Source: Brevundimonas sp. (lineage in GTDB: Bacteria; Pseudomonadota; Alphaproteobacteria; Caulobacterales; Caulobacteraceae). Taken from it: a stretch of DNA of 64,000 nt. The notes below the pieces were generated by a model that was not told the DNA's origin, searched no databases, and worked only from the letters and a program-made list of their open reading frames with translations. The DNA is taken from positions 186,001-250,000 of the forward strand of contig NZ_JAQSDK010000004.1 in the NCBI RefSeq assembly GCF_029945885.1. The letters are read 5' to 3'. The position numbers were made by a program, and so were the translations under genes. This document shows positions 50,640-58,779 of this stretch, piece after piece (position 1 is the first letter of the stretch; the number at the start of each line of letters is the position of its first letter).

Positions 50640-51257
50640 CTAGCCTTGCCGGGCGCCGCTCAGGCGGTCTGCATCGGCCAGGATGGAGCGCATGGCATCG
50701 CCGGCGGAGCGACCGTCACGGGCGTAGCCGCCGCGTTCCAGTGTCGCCTGCAGGGCCTTGCGGGCCCGGCTGACGCGGCTCTTCACCGTGCCGACCGCGC
50801 ACTGGCAGATCGCGGCGGCTTCCTCATAGGCAAAGCCGCCGGCCCCGACGAGCGTCAGCGCCTCGCGCTGCTCCTCCGGAAGGGTGGCCAGGGCCAGGCG
50901 CAGTTCGTCCAGGGCAACCGGGGCCTCGGGGTCGTCGACGGCGACCAGGGTCCGCTCGGCGGCCTCCTGGTCAAGCTGTGACTGACGCCACGAACGGCGC
51001 TTTTCGGAATAGAATTGGTTGCGCAGGATCATGAAGGTCCAGGCCTTCATATTCGTGCCCATCTGGTAGCTGGCTCGCGCATCCCAGGCCTTCATCATCG
51101 CGTCCTGGGCCAGGTCGTCGGCCGCGGTCGGGTCGCCGGCGAGGGTCCGGGCAAAGGCGCGCAGGTGCGGGATCAGCGCGACCAGCTCCTTCTTGAACGC
51201 CGGATCATCGGCTGACGGGGGTTTGGGCGGGGCGGACATCGGGCCGGATCCGCTCAT
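50640..51257 (-). CDS. ecfG: General stress response sigma factor EcfG (SigT)
   Basis: 205 aa ECF sigma factor. Region 2 (HLRAFARTLAGDPTAADDLA, then KAWTFMILRNQFYSEKRR) and region 4 (LPEEQREALTLVGAGGFAYE, then VGTVKSRVSRARKAL) are complete. It directs RNA polymerase to GGAAC-N16/17-CGTT promoters and is held by the anti-sigma factor NepR until PhyR-P takes NepR away. It overlaps nepR by 4 bp (ATGA). Several target-type promoters occur in this same locus. Confidence 0.95.
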   Translation of the reverse strand: MSGSGPMSAPPKPPSADDPAFKKELVALIPHLRAFARTLAGDPTAADDLAQDAMMKAWDARASYQMGTNMKAWTFMILRNQFYSEKRRSWRQSQLDQEAAERTLVAVDDPEAPVALDELRLALATLPEEQREALTLVGAGGFAYEEAAAICQCAVGTVKSRVSRARKALQATLERGGYARDGRSAGDAMRSILADADRLSGARQG

Positions 51258-51460
51258 GTGCCGCTTCCGCGCGACGACTTCTCATCGGCGCGACGCAGGA
51301 TTTCCAGGAATTCGTCCGGCACCGGTTCGTTGACGACCTCGTCGAACAGATGCCGCAGCTTGACGCCGATCGCCTGCTGGCGAAGGCGTGCCTCCTCCAG
51401 CCCGGCCTCCCCCTGTGTTGCCGGCGGATCGGTTCTCGGAGGATTGGTTGTCTTATTCAT
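51254..51460 (-). CDS. nepR: Anti-sigma factor NepR
   Basis: 68 aa. The core IGVKLRHLFDEVVNEPVPDE, followed by FLEILRRAD, is the two-helix NepR signature that wraps EcfG or PhyR. The frame is open to 51544, but the EcfG promoter at 51508-51532 puts the transcript start near 51500, so ATG 51460 is the start. It is first in nepR-ecfG-phyK and is itself under EcfG control, giving a feedback loop. Confidence 0.93.
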   Translation of the reverse strand: MNKTTNPPRTDPPATQGEAGLEEARLRQQAIGVKLRHLFDEVVNEPVPDEFLEILRRADEKSSRGSGT

Positions 51461-51507
51461 CGAATGAACGGCCGCCACCCAGACATCATTGGTTCCAGGA
51501 TGCCGAC

Positions 51508-51532
51508 AACGCCAGCCCTGCCCGGGAGTTCC
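51508..51532 (-). promoter_or_regulatory. EcfG promoter of nepR-ecfG-phyK
   Basis: On the minus strand GGAAC (51532-51528), 16 nt, CGTT (51511-51508): an exact match to the EcfG consensus, about 50 bp before the nepR ATG. Confidence 0.88.
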
Positions 51533-51574
51533 GACATCGGGCAAGAATAATGCTCAAGCTTCTTCACCTGTGTG

Positions 51575-51599
51575 GGAACCGTTGCCGATTGGATACGTT
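51575..51599 (+). promoter_or_regulatory. EcfG promoter of phyR
   Basis: GGAAC (51575-51579), 16 nt, CGTT (51596-51599): an exact consensus match on the plus strand, about 57 bp before the phyR ATG. With the nepR promoter it forms a back-to-back pair whose -35 boxes are 42 bp apart. Confidence 0.88.
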
Positions 51600-51655
51600 G
51601 CAATCAACTGTCGCGCTTCGGAAACGCCGGATCGCCTCACTGTCGGGGATTACGA

Positions 51656-52450
51656 ATGAGCCTACTGGCCAGACTGGCACCGCACCTGCCCTATGTTCGG
51701 CGCTACGCCCGCGCCCTCACCGGTGACCAGACCACGGGTGACAACTATGTCCGGGTGGCGCTGGAGGCGCTGGCGGCCGGTGAACGGCAGCTGCCCGCGG
51801 ACATGACCCCCCGGGTCGCCCTCTACCATGTCTTCCATGCCATCTGGGTCTCCACCGGGGCCCGGCTTGAGGATGGCAGTGGTCTCGATGGCGGCGACGA
51901 CGCCTCGCGGCGACTGATGCGGATCGCGCCGCGCTCGCGCCAGGCCTTCCTGCTGACGGCCCTCGAAGGCTTCACCCCGTCCGAGGCGGCCCAGGTCCTG
52001 GGCTCCGACGCCCATGACGTCGAACGCCTGATCGGCGAGGCCCAGGCCGAGATCGATGCCGAACTGGCCACCGATGTCCTGATCATCGAGGACGAGGCCA
52101 TCATCTCTGCCGACATCGAGAGCCTCGTCACCGAACTGGGTCACCGGGTTACCGGCATCGCCACCACCCACGACGAGGCCGTCGACGCCGTCGCCCGTCA
52201 CCGTCCGGGTCTGGTGCTCGCCGACATCCAGCTGGCTGACGGCTCGTCCGGAATCGACGCGGTCAAGGACATCCTGAAACGGGTCGATGTGCCGGTGATC
52301 TTCATCACGGCCTTCCCCGAGCGTCTGCTGACCGGTGAGCGACCCGAGCCGACCTTCCTGATCACCAAGCCGTTCCAGCCCGAGACGGTCAAGGCGGCGA
52401 TCAGCCAGGCCCTGTTCTTCCACCCGTCGCGGCAGGCCGCGGGCGTCTGA
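51656..52450 (+). CDS. phyR: Anti-anti-sigma response regulator PhyR
   Basis: 264 aa. The N-terminal sigma-like domain (about 1-130; LAPHLPYVRRYARALTGDQ, RSRQAFLLTALEGFTPSEAA) mimics EcfG. The C-terminal receiver domain has acidic pocket IIEDE, phospho-acceptor Asp190 in LVLADIQLADG, Thr218 and Lys238. When phosphorylated the receiver releases the sigma-like part to bind NepR and free EcfG. ATG 51656 is chosen because the longer frame starts inside the EcfG promoter. It is divergent from nepR-ecfG-phyK. Confidence 0.96.
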   Translation: MSLLARLAPHLPYVRRYARALTGDQTTGDNYVRVALEALAAGERQLPADMTPRVALYHVFHAIWVSTGARLEDGSGLDGGDDASRRLMRIAPRSRQAFLLTALEGFTPSEAAQVLGSDAHDVERLIGEAQAEIDAELATDVLIIEDEAIISADIESLVTELGHRVTGIATTHDEAVDAVARHRPGLVLADIQLADGSSGIDAVKDILKRVDVPVIFITAFPERLLTGERPEPTFLITKPFQPETVKAAISQALFFHPSRQAAGV

Positions 52451-52491
52451 CGGGCGGCGAGGCCTGCCAGCGGGTTTTTTCGCCTCTGGCG

Positions 52492-52516
52492 GGAACTTCC
52501 GTGCGGACGGGCGGTT
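52492..52516 (+). promoter_or_regulatory. EcfG-like promoter downstream of phyR
   Basis: GGAAC (52492-52496), 16 nt, GGTT (52513-52516). The -35 and spacer are perfect and the -10 differs only in its first, least conserved base. It points into a structured region that ends at a terminator, so it probably drives a small RNA. Confidence 0.6.
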
Positions 52517-52521
52517 TCGGT

Positions 52522-52642
52522 TTTGCGGGAACGGCAACGCCCCCCCGATACCAGAGGCCGGCGAAAGCCGGTCTGCCGTTTCCGCACCTCATTCCCGATG
52601 ATGCCGACTGGACGGGCCCGAAAGGGTCCGTCCATTTTCTTT
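52522..52642 (+). ncRNA. Candidate EcfG-controlled small RNA (GsrN-like) after phyR
   Basis: About 120 nt in the phyR-oxidoreductase gap. A 13-bp stem with one G-U pair is formed by TGCGGGAACGGCA (52524-52536) and TGCCGTTTCCGCA (52574-52586). It encloses an unpaired run of seven C (52540-52546) and a 7-bp hairpin with a GAAA loop (52556-52573). Then GGACGGGCCC-GAAA-GGGTCCGTCC (52610-52633), followed by TTTTCTTT, is a strong intrinsic terminator. An EcfG-like promoter ends about 6-8 nt before the 5' end. Caulobacter GsrN is a sigma-T-dependent sRNA with a C-rich loop, so this is a good candidate homologue, but I have not compared sequences. Confidence 0.65.
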
Positions 52643-52748
52643 GCCGGATTACCGGCCGCGGCACCGTCAGCTCTCGACATGGGCACCACCTTCGCCACAA
52701 TGCCTTGTGCCGGACGCGCCAACGCGCGGGTGAAAAAGGAGAACTGTG

Positions 52749-53771
52749 ATGACGCAGGTAAATCGTCAGTGGGTCCTCCGCCAGCGGCCCAAGGGCCTGG
52801 TCAAGGCCGGTGATCTGGAGCTGGTCGAGAGCCCGGTGCCGGACCTCAAGGAAAATGAGGTGCTGGTCCGCACCATCTATCTGTCGCTGGACCCGACCAA
52901 CCGCACCTGGATGAACGACGCCGAAGGCTATCTGCCGGCGGTCGGGATCGGGGATGTGATGCGCGGCCTGACGCTGGGCGTGGTCGAGCAGAGCCGGTCG
53001 AACCGGTTCCGCCAGGGCGACATCGTCTCGCCGGTATCGGGCGGCTGGGCCGACTATGCCGCCGTGCACGAACAGGGTCTGCGCCAGGTTCACCGCGCCT
53101 CGGGCCTGCCCCTGACCGCCAATCTCTCGGTCATCGGCATGACCGGCATGACCGCCTATTTCGGCGTCACCGATGTCCTGAAGGCCCGGCCGGGCGAGAC
53201 GCTGGTGATTTCCGCCGCCGCGGGGGCCGTCGGCTCGATCGCCGGCCAGATCGCCAAATTGCGCGGGGCCCGGGTCATCGGCATCGCCGGCGGTGCCGAC
53301 AAATGCCGCTGGCTGACCGAGGACCTCGGTTTCGACGCGGCCATCGACTACAAGAATGAGGATGTCGGCGAAGCCCTGGACCGCCACGCGCCCAATGGTA
53401 TCGATCTCAATTTCGAGAATGTCGGCGGCGACATCATGATCGCGGTCTGGAACCGGCTGAAACCCCATGCGCGCATGGCGGTCTGCGGCCTGATCTCGGC
53501 CTACAACGCCACCAAGGCTCCGCCGTCGCCGAATTTCTCGCGCATCATCACCCACCGGCTCAACGTCCAGGGCTTCCTGGTGCTGGACTATGCGCCGCGC
53601 GCCCGCGAGATGGTCGCCGAAATGGCCCCCTGGTTGGTCGACGGCGCGATCAAATGGAAGGTCCATGTCGACGATGGTCTGGAGGGGGCTGTCGGCTCGC
53701 TGAACCGCCTGTTCACCGGGGATCACGACGGCAAGCTGCTGGTCCGGGTCTCCGAAGAACCGGCAGGCTGA
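52749..53771 (+). CDS. NADP-dependent oxidoreductase (LTB4DH/CurA type MDR)
   Basis: 340 aa zinc-free medium-chain reductase. The N-terminal QRPKGLVKAGDLELVE, the WMNDAEGYLPAVGIGDVMRG segment and the dinucleotide loop SAAAGAVGSIAGQIAK place it with prostaglandin/curcumin and 2-alkenal reductases (YncB/CurA). It probably reduces C=C bonds of enones with NADPH, a detoxification role (family knowledge). ATG 52749 has GGAG 7 nt upstream, better than the overlapping GTG at 52746. It is followed 13 bp later by a MaoC-like gene. Confidence 0.9.
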   Translation: MTQVNRQWVLRQRPKGLVKAGDLELVESPVPDLKENEVLVRTIYLSLDPTNRTWMNDAEGYLPAVGIGDVMRGLTLGVVEQSRSNRFRQGDIVSPVSGGWADYAAVHEQGLRQVHRASGLPLTANLSVIGMTGMTAYFGVTDVLKARPGETLVISAAAGAVGSIAGQIAKLRGARVIGIAGGADKCRWLTEDLGFDAAIDYKNEDVGEALDRHAPNGIDLNFENVGGDIMIAVWNRLKPHARMAVCGLISAYNATKAPPSPNFSRIITHRLNVQGFLVLDYAPRAREMVAEMAPWLVDGAIKWKVHVDDGLEGAVGSLNRLFTGDHDGKLLVRVSEEPAG

Positions 53772-53784
53772 CGGGAGCCGACCG

Positions 53785-54192
53785 ATGAGTGATCCGCTGC
53801 ACATCCATTTTGAGGACGTGGCCGTCGGTGAGGTCATGTCGCTCGGGGCCTGTGCGGTGGACCCGGCCGCCATGGAGCTGTTCGTCGACCGGTTCGCGCC
53901 GGGCTGGGACACGGCCTATGGCGCGCCCGATGCCATGGTCTATGCGCTGTGGAGCCGGCTGGCGGCCGACAGGTCCGCCGGCTGGGCCCAGAGCAAGGTC
54001 CTCGCCGTGGACGGGTTGCGGTTCATGCGCAATCCGCCACCGGGCGAACTGATGCGCGGCCGGATGACCGTCGTGGGCAAGGACCCTGTCGGCGACGACA
54101 AGGGGATCGTCATTGCCCAGCATGATCTGCTGGACGAGGCCGGGCGGCTGGTCTTCTCCTGCCTGACCCGGGCGCTGTTCGCCCGCCGCTAG
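53785..54192 (+). CDS. MaoC-like hotdog-fold protein
   Basis: 135 aa. The opening IHFEDVAVGEVMSLGACAVD and the central helix AMELFVDRFAPGW resemble MaoC/acyl dehydratase-type hotdog domains, with GAPDAMVYALWSRL and PPPGELMRGRMTVVGKD in the expected places. The usual catalytic Asp-His pair is not obvious, so it may be a non-catalytic or thioesterase-like relative. It forms a two-gene unit with the oxidoreductase. Confidence 0.72.
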   Translation: MSDPLHIHFEDVAVGEVMSLGACAVDPAAMELFVDRFAPGWDTAYGAPDAMVYALWSRLAADRSAGWAQSKVLAVDGLRFMRNPPPGELMRGRMTVVGKDPVGDDKGIVIAQHDLLDEAGRLVFSCLTRALFARR

Positions 54193-54220
54193 AACGACGC
54201 CGCGACACGCACGCAGAAAA

Positions 54221-54250
54221 ACGCCCCGCCCGGCGAACCGGACGGGGCGT
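54221..54250. terminator. Intrinsic terminator between convergent MaoC-like and sapC genes
   Basis: A 13-position stem (54221-54233 with 54238-54250) with one C-A mismatch and a CGAA loop. Read on the minus strand it is followed by CGTTTTTC, so it mainly ends the sapC transcript, possibly both. Confidence 0.82.
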
Positions 54251-54308
54251 CTGTCATTCAGGACGTGTCGCCGGCCCCGGATCCGGTCCGGGGGCCGGGC
54301 GGACGGCC

Positions 54309-55103
54309 TCAGGCGTTGGCGGCGGCCGGGGTCTGGGCGGCGCGCTGGAAGGTCATGGCAATCAGACGATCCCAGCCCAGCAGCGAGACCAGGTGGGCGT
54401 AGATCTGGCCCAGGGCACCGTTGTCGCGCAGCTCGGCCAGCTTCTTGGCCGGCAGGGCCTTCAGCTTGTCTTCCGAGACGGCGTAATAGTCGGCCAGCTT
54501 CTGGGGCGTGCCGGTCGTGCCGTCAGGGTTGCGGGGCGTGAACACCGCGTCGCGGATTTCCAGCAGGTCCAGGTCCGTAAGAACCTTGACGAAGGCTTCC
54601 GTGCGCATCCGCTCCTGTTCGAAGCTGTTGCAGAACTCCATCGCCTGTTCGGTGTAGGGGCTCGGCTTGCCGTCGACGAACAGCGGCGCAGCGCCGCCTT
54701 CCTTGACGAATTCCGCGGCGCGATCGATGCACAGGATCATGCGCTTCTGTGCGTCGTCATTGGCGAAGACGAACGGATAGCGGCGGATATAGGCCGGGAT
54801 ATAGGCCTCGGGGCGGAACTCGCCGGTCGGCTCGATGAACAGGTTCTCGGTCGGGCGCAGGCCCATGACCGCGACCGGCTGACGCGAGTCGCCGACGAAG
54901 ATGACCGGATAGGACAGGGCCGCGGGCGCGAACTCGGTCACGGTCAGCGGCACGACATGGCTTTTGGCCACGAAGGCATAGGGCTTGTCGACCGGATCGA
55001 CGCCCAGCTTGCCGTGATGCTCCGCCGAGAGCGGCTCGGGCTTGTCGTAGAACAGGACGTTGCCGGCGAGCCCTTCGGAGGTATTTGCAGTTGTGTCAGT
55101 CAT
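54309..55103 (-). CDS. sapC: SapC family protein
   Basis: 264 aa. The pattern KPYAFVAKSHVVPLTVTEFA, then SYPVIFVGDSRQPVAVMGLR and FEQERMRTEAFVKVLTDLDL, is that of the SapC family (PF07277), named from a Campylobacter S-layer-associated gene and frequent next to TonB receptors in Caulobacterales and Sphingomonadales. Biochemical function is unknown. It lies downstream of a TonB receptor on the same strand, across a 135-bp gap. Confidence 0.9.
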   Translation of the reverse strand: MTDTTANTSEGLAGNVLFYDKPEPLSAEHHGKLGVDPVDKPYAFVAKSHVVPLTVTEFAPAALSYPVIFVGDSRQPVAVMGLRPTENLFIEPTGEFRPEAYIPAYIRRYPFVFANDDAQKRMILCIDRAAEFVKEGGAAPLFVDGKPSPYTEQAMEFCNSFEQERMRTEAFVKVLTDLDLLEIRDAVFTPRNPDGTTGTPQKLADYYAVSEDKLKALPAKKLAELRDNGALGQIYAHLVSLLGWDRLIAMTFQRAAQTPAAANA

Positions 55104-55238
55104 GGACGCGATGAGGCCCCGGAATTGAAGGAAGACGGGGTTCTAGCCCAGACATGCCCGGGCGGCAAACACGGTCTCGCCGGTGGCGAGCGAGATGGTA
55201 AATACCCGCCCGTAAAGGGGATTTCTCCGACGGCCTTT

Positions 55239-57251
55239 CTAGAAACGGTAGGTGACCCCGACGCGCAGGTTGCGACCGGGCAGGGGGGCGATGTCCTTGA
55301 GGAAGGACGCGTGTTCACGGGCCTCGACATTGGTCAGGTTGTGCAGCTCGCCGAAGACCGTGACGTTGTGGTCCGCAAACGGATGCAGCGCCCCGGTCAG
55401 ATTGACCATCGTATAGCTGTCGGTCGGCAGTTCGAACGCCGTAACCCGGTCCTGGGCCCCGACGTGACGGACCTCCACACCGGCGTCGACCCGGCGTGAC
55501 GACCAGGCCAGCTGCGCCCCCGCCGACCAGGGCGGGATGCGGGCGGCGGGGCCGAAATCAGTCTGGGCCCGGACCATGTCTGCCGTTCCGCTCAAGGTCA
55601 GGCTGCGGTCACCGTCGACCCAGAGATCGTAGCTGGCCTCGGCCTCGAAACCGCGGAAATCAGCCTTGGTCTGGACGTAGTCAAAGATCGGCAGGCCGGA
55701 ATCAACGTCGTCGACGCCGGTCGGGCGCAGGTCGATGAAGCCGTCATAGTGGGCGGTATAGACATGCAGGTCGGCGGTCAGCGGGCCGCTGGCATAGTGC
55801 ATCGTGGCCTCGATCGAGGTGGCGACCTCGCTGTCGAAGGTCGGGTCGCCATGTTCGTAGGCGGCGGTGGCGACATGGGCCCCGTCGGCGAACAGTTCGA
55901 CCTCGCTGGGCGCACGGGCGTTGCGGGCGATGGTCAGGCCCAGGAACAGCGGCCCCGACGGGCGGACGAACAGGCCGGCCGAGGCCGAGACATTGTCGAA
56001 GGACAGGTCGACCAGGGGGCTGTCGACCCGGTGGCTGTCGAAGCGGATTCCGCCCTCGATGCCCCAGGCGTCCCGGTCGAGCCGCTGCACGGTGTAGAGG
56101 CCGTGTTCGCGGGTGGTGGTCCGGGGCACATAGGCCTCGGCACCGGCGGCATCGAAATCGCGATTTAGCAGCTGACCGCCGATGACCCCCTGCCAGCCGT
56201 TGCGCGGCCTCTGGATCAGCTCCAGCCGCCCCTCATAGCCATTGGAAAAGAAGACGGTGCCGGTGTCCGCCCCCTCGAACTCCGTATGGGTATAGTCAGC
56301 ATAGGCCGCCCCCAGCCGGACCTTGTCGAACCATGGGGTGCCGAGTGTGTGTTCGCCGCGCACGTCATAGCGGGTCTGCTCCAGCTGGATGGTCACGTCC
56401 GGCTCTGCCACGGTGCCGTAGGTCGAATTGGTCGTCTTGACCGAGCCGCCGAAATAGCCCGCATCGCCGACCCACGACAGGCCGGCCCCCAGCTGGTCGA
56501 TCGCCGAGGCGCTGTTGACGACGGTTGATGCCCAGGGCCGCGGCACGCTCAGCGCGTCGGCCAGACGCTGCGACATGGCTGGACCTGAAATCCCGTAGTC
56601 CTCGCTCTGGTGCGTATAGCCGTCGATGGTGAAGACCAGGGGGCCGAGGTTGGTCTTCAGGCTGGCCCCGCCGCCGCGGCCGTTGTCGATGCTCGACAGC
56701 TGGGTCGAGACATGACCGTCGAGACCGTTTTCGGCCCGGGTGGTCGGGACCCGTTCGTCGATGATGTTGACCACCCCGCCGATGGCCGAGCCGCCGAACA
56801 CCAGGGTCGAGGGTCCGCGCACGATCTCGATACGGCTGGCCTCGGCCGGGTCCACCGCGACCTGGTGGTCCGGCGACACCGAACTGGCGTCGATCAGCCC
56901 GAGACCATTGGTCAGCACCTGGACCCGCGGCCCGGACAGGCCCCGGATCACGGGTCGGCTGGCACCCGGGGCGAAGCTGGAGCTACGCACGCCCGGCAGG
57001 CCATTGACCAGATCGCCGAGCGTCGCCGCCGGGGCCACGGCCAGCTGTTCCGCGCCCAGAACCTCGACCGCCAGCAGGCTGGCGCGATCGGTTACCCCGA
57101 ACGGGGTCCCGGTGACGATGACGTCCTCCAGCCGGGCCGTATCCTCCGGCACCGGGGTCTGCGGCGTGGTCTGGGCCAGGGCCGCGCCGGACAGGGCGGC
57201 CCAGCCGCTGGCGGTGAGAAGCAGGATCCGGGAGGTGTGGGTCAGGCGCAT
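55239..57251 (-). CDS. TonB-dependent receptor under Zur control (ZnuD/ZnuK-like zinc uptake)
   Basis: 670 aa. The signal peptide ends near GAALAQ, followed by a TonB-box-like DVIVTGTPFG, a plug domain (about 60-170; RLEDVIV..NGLPGVRSSSFAPGA) and a 22-strand barrel ending in GVTYRF. The terminal Phe is the usual Bam signal. A perfect TGTTAT-GAG-ATAACA palindrome 31 bp upstream and the divergent zur gene point to zinc uptake across the outer membrane, as known for ZnuD in other bacteria. ATG 57251 is preferred; a GTG lies 9 bp upstream. Confidence 0.9.
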   Translation of the reverse strand: MRLTHTSRILLLTASGWAALSGAALAQTTPQTPVPEDTARLEDVIVTGTPFGVTDRASLLAVEVLGAEQLAVAPAATLGDLVNGLPGVRSSSFAPGASRPVIRGLSGPRVQVLTNGLGLIDASSVSPDHQVAVDPAEASRIEIVRGPSTLVFGGSAIGGVVNIIDERVPTTRAENGLDGHVSTQLSSIDNGRGGGASLKTNLGPLVFTIDGYTHQSEDYGISGPAMSQRLADALSVPRPWASTVVNSASAIDQLGAGLSWVGDAGYFGGSVKTTNSTYGTVAEPDVTIQLEQTRYDVRGEHTLGTPWFDKVRLGAAYADYTHTEFEGADTGTVFFSNGYEGRLELIQRPRNGWQGVIGGQLLNRDFDAAGAEAYVPRTTTREHGLYTVQRLDRDAWGIEGGIRFDSHRVDSPLVDLSFDNVSASAGLFVRPSGPLFLGLTIARNARAPSEVELFADGAHVATAAYEHGDPTFDSEVATSIEATMHYASGPLTADLHVYTAHYDGFIDLRPTGVDDVDSGLPIFDYVQTKADFRGFEAEASYDLWVDGDRSLTLSGTADMVRAQTDFGPAARIPPWSAGAQLAWSSRRVDAGVEVRHVGAQDRVTAFELPTDSYTMVNLTGALHPFADHNVTVFGELHNLTNVEAREHASFLKDIAPLPGRNLRVGVTYRF

Positions 57252-57281
57252 GGGGAACACTCGGCGACGGAGGAGGTCTTC

Positions 57282-57296
57282 TGTTATGAGATAACA
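57282..57296. promoter_or_regulatory. Zur box in the TonB receptor-zur divergent region
   Basis: TGTTAT-GAG-ATAACA is a perfect inverted repeat of the Fur/Zur type in a 104-bp divergent region between a TonB receptor and a zur-like gene. It is AT-rich against the GC-rich surroundings. It would repress the receptor, and possibly zur, when zinc is sufficient. Confidence 0.8.
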
Positions 57297-57355
57297 TCAC
57301 AAAAGGTCAAGGTCTGGATGTTGCGGGACGGGGTCCGACCGACTAGCTGTGTCCC

Positions 57356-57841
57356 ATGGGCGACGCCTGCCATCATGATCATGCCGTTACCGGACCGGGA
57401 CCTGCGGCCGTCAACGCGGCCGTGGCCCGGGCCACGGCCCGCTGTCAGGCCGACGGCGAACGGATGACGGCCCCGCGGCGCCGGGTCCTGGCCCTGTTGC
57501 TGGCGGCGGGCGAGCCGATGAAGGCCTATGATCTGATCGCCGGCTATGGCGAGGACGGCCAGGCGGCCAAGCCACCGACCGTCTATCGGGCCCTGGAGTT
57601 TCTCGAACGGCGCGGCCTGGCCCACCGGATCGCCTCGATCAGCGCCTATGTGGCCTGCAGCGGCGGCGACCAGGCCCATGCCGCCGCCTTTCTGATCTGC
57701 GACTGCTGCGGCGCGACCGAGGAGGTGACGCCCGGCGCTGCCGACGGTCTGGCCCGGGCCGCGGCCACCGCGGGCTACCGGATCGAGCGCACCACCATCG
57801 AGGCCCACGGCCTGTGCCCCGGCTGCAGCGCCGCCACCTGA
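57356..57841 (+). CDS. zur: Fur family zinc uptake regulator Zur
   Basis: 161 aa. An N-terminal His/Cys-rich start (DACHHDHAV), a winged helix (TAPRRRVLALLLAAGEPMKA, VYRALEFLERRGLAHRI) and a dimerisation domain with two structural zinc pairs, CDCC and CPGC. The lack of the HHDH metal motif of Fur and the adjacent Zur box favour Zur over Fur. It is divergent from the TonB receptor gene. Confidence 0.88.
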   Translation: MGDACHHDHAVTGPGPAAVNAAVARATARCQADGERMTAPRRRVLALLLAAGEPMKAYDLIAGYGEDGQAAKPPTVYRALEFLERRGLAHRIASISAYVACSGGDQAHAAAFLICDCCGATEEVTPGAADGLARAAATAGYRIERTTIEAHGLCPGCSAAT

Positions 57842-57888
57842 CGTCACGGAAACTGGCGCGGTGGCCGGCGAAGGCTTAACTGCAAGGA

Positions 57889-58779
57889 ATGGATGCCATC
57901 CGTCTCTCCCCGCCCCGCCGTATCAGCCTGCCGGTGGCCAATCGCTGGGGCGAGGGCCGGATGGCCGTGCTCGATTTCGGCGACGCCGACCGGCCCGTCG
58001 ACCTGGTCTTCGTCCACGCCAACGGCTTTACGGCCCTGACCTACCGGACCCTGCTGGCCCCGTTGTCGGGTTCCCTCCGGCTTTGGGCCCCGGACCTGCG
58101 CGGCCACGGCGGCACCACCCTGCCGGCCGATCCGAACGGACGCCGCAACTGGGCCGACCACCGCGACGATCTGGTCGCCCTGCTCGATGCGATCGACGGC
58201 CCGCCGGTGGTCCTGGCCGGCCATTCGATGGGGGCCACCAGCGCCCTGCTGGCCGCCGCCGAACGGCCGGACCGGGTCTCGGGCCTGGTCCTGTTTGACC
58301 CGGTGATCTGGAGCCGCTGGGCCGTGGCGGCCTTCCAACTGCCCCTGCTGGACCGGATCGCCTCTCGGATTCCGCTGGTCAAGGCGGCCCGCCGGCGCCG
58401 CGCCGTGTTCGACAGTCGCGAACAGGCGATGGCCGCCTATTCCGGCCGCGGGGCCTTCAAGGGCTGGCCCGAAATGGTGCTGGCCGACTATCTGGTCGAT
58501 GGGCTGGTCGAGACCGAAGAGGGATTGACCCTGGCCTGCACGCCGGACTGGGAAGCCTCCAACTACGCCGCCCAGAGCCACGACCCGTGGCGGGCCCTGC
58601 GTCAATATCAGGGGCCGGTTCGCATCCTGCGCGGGGAGACCGGCTCAACCTGCCGAATGCCCGACCGGCCGCGCGGCCTGCCCCATGTCACGATCGAGAC
58701 CGTTCCCGGCGCGACCCATTTTCTGCCGATGTTGCGTCCCGACATCGCGCGCGATGCCCTGTTCGAGGCGGCCGTCTAG
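57889..58779 (+). CDS. Alpha/beta hydrolase
   Basis: 296 aa. The oxyanion motif HANGFTALTY, the nucleophile elbow GHSMGATSAL, and the acid and His in the C-terminal part (GATHFLPML) give a complete triad. A lid of about 80 residues (KAARRRRAVFDSREQAMAAY) lies between. The substrate cannot be predicted. It starts 48 bp after zur on the same strand, and its TAG stop codon overlaps the start of a palindromic repeat. Confidence 0.88.
   Translation: MDAIRLSPPRRISLPVANRWGEGRMAVLDFGDADRPVDLVFVHANGFTALTYRTLLAPLSGSLRLWAPDLRGHGGTTLPADPNGRRNWADHRDDLVALLDAIDGPPVVLAGHSMGATSALLAAAERPDRVSGLVLFDPVIWSRWAVAAFQLPLLDRIASRIPLVKAARRRRAVFDSREQAMAAYSGRGAFKGWPEMVLADYLVDGLVETEEGLTLACTPDWEASNYAAQSHDPWRALRQYQGPVRILRGETGSTCRMPDRPRGLPHVTIETVPGATHFLPMLRPDIARDALFEAAV

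Noticed and set aside
55143..55238. An in-frame 31-codon open extension after the TonB receptor stop codon, ending in another TAG
   Set aside because: The barrel already ends in a proper terminal Phe, and the extension has no start codon or recognised motif.
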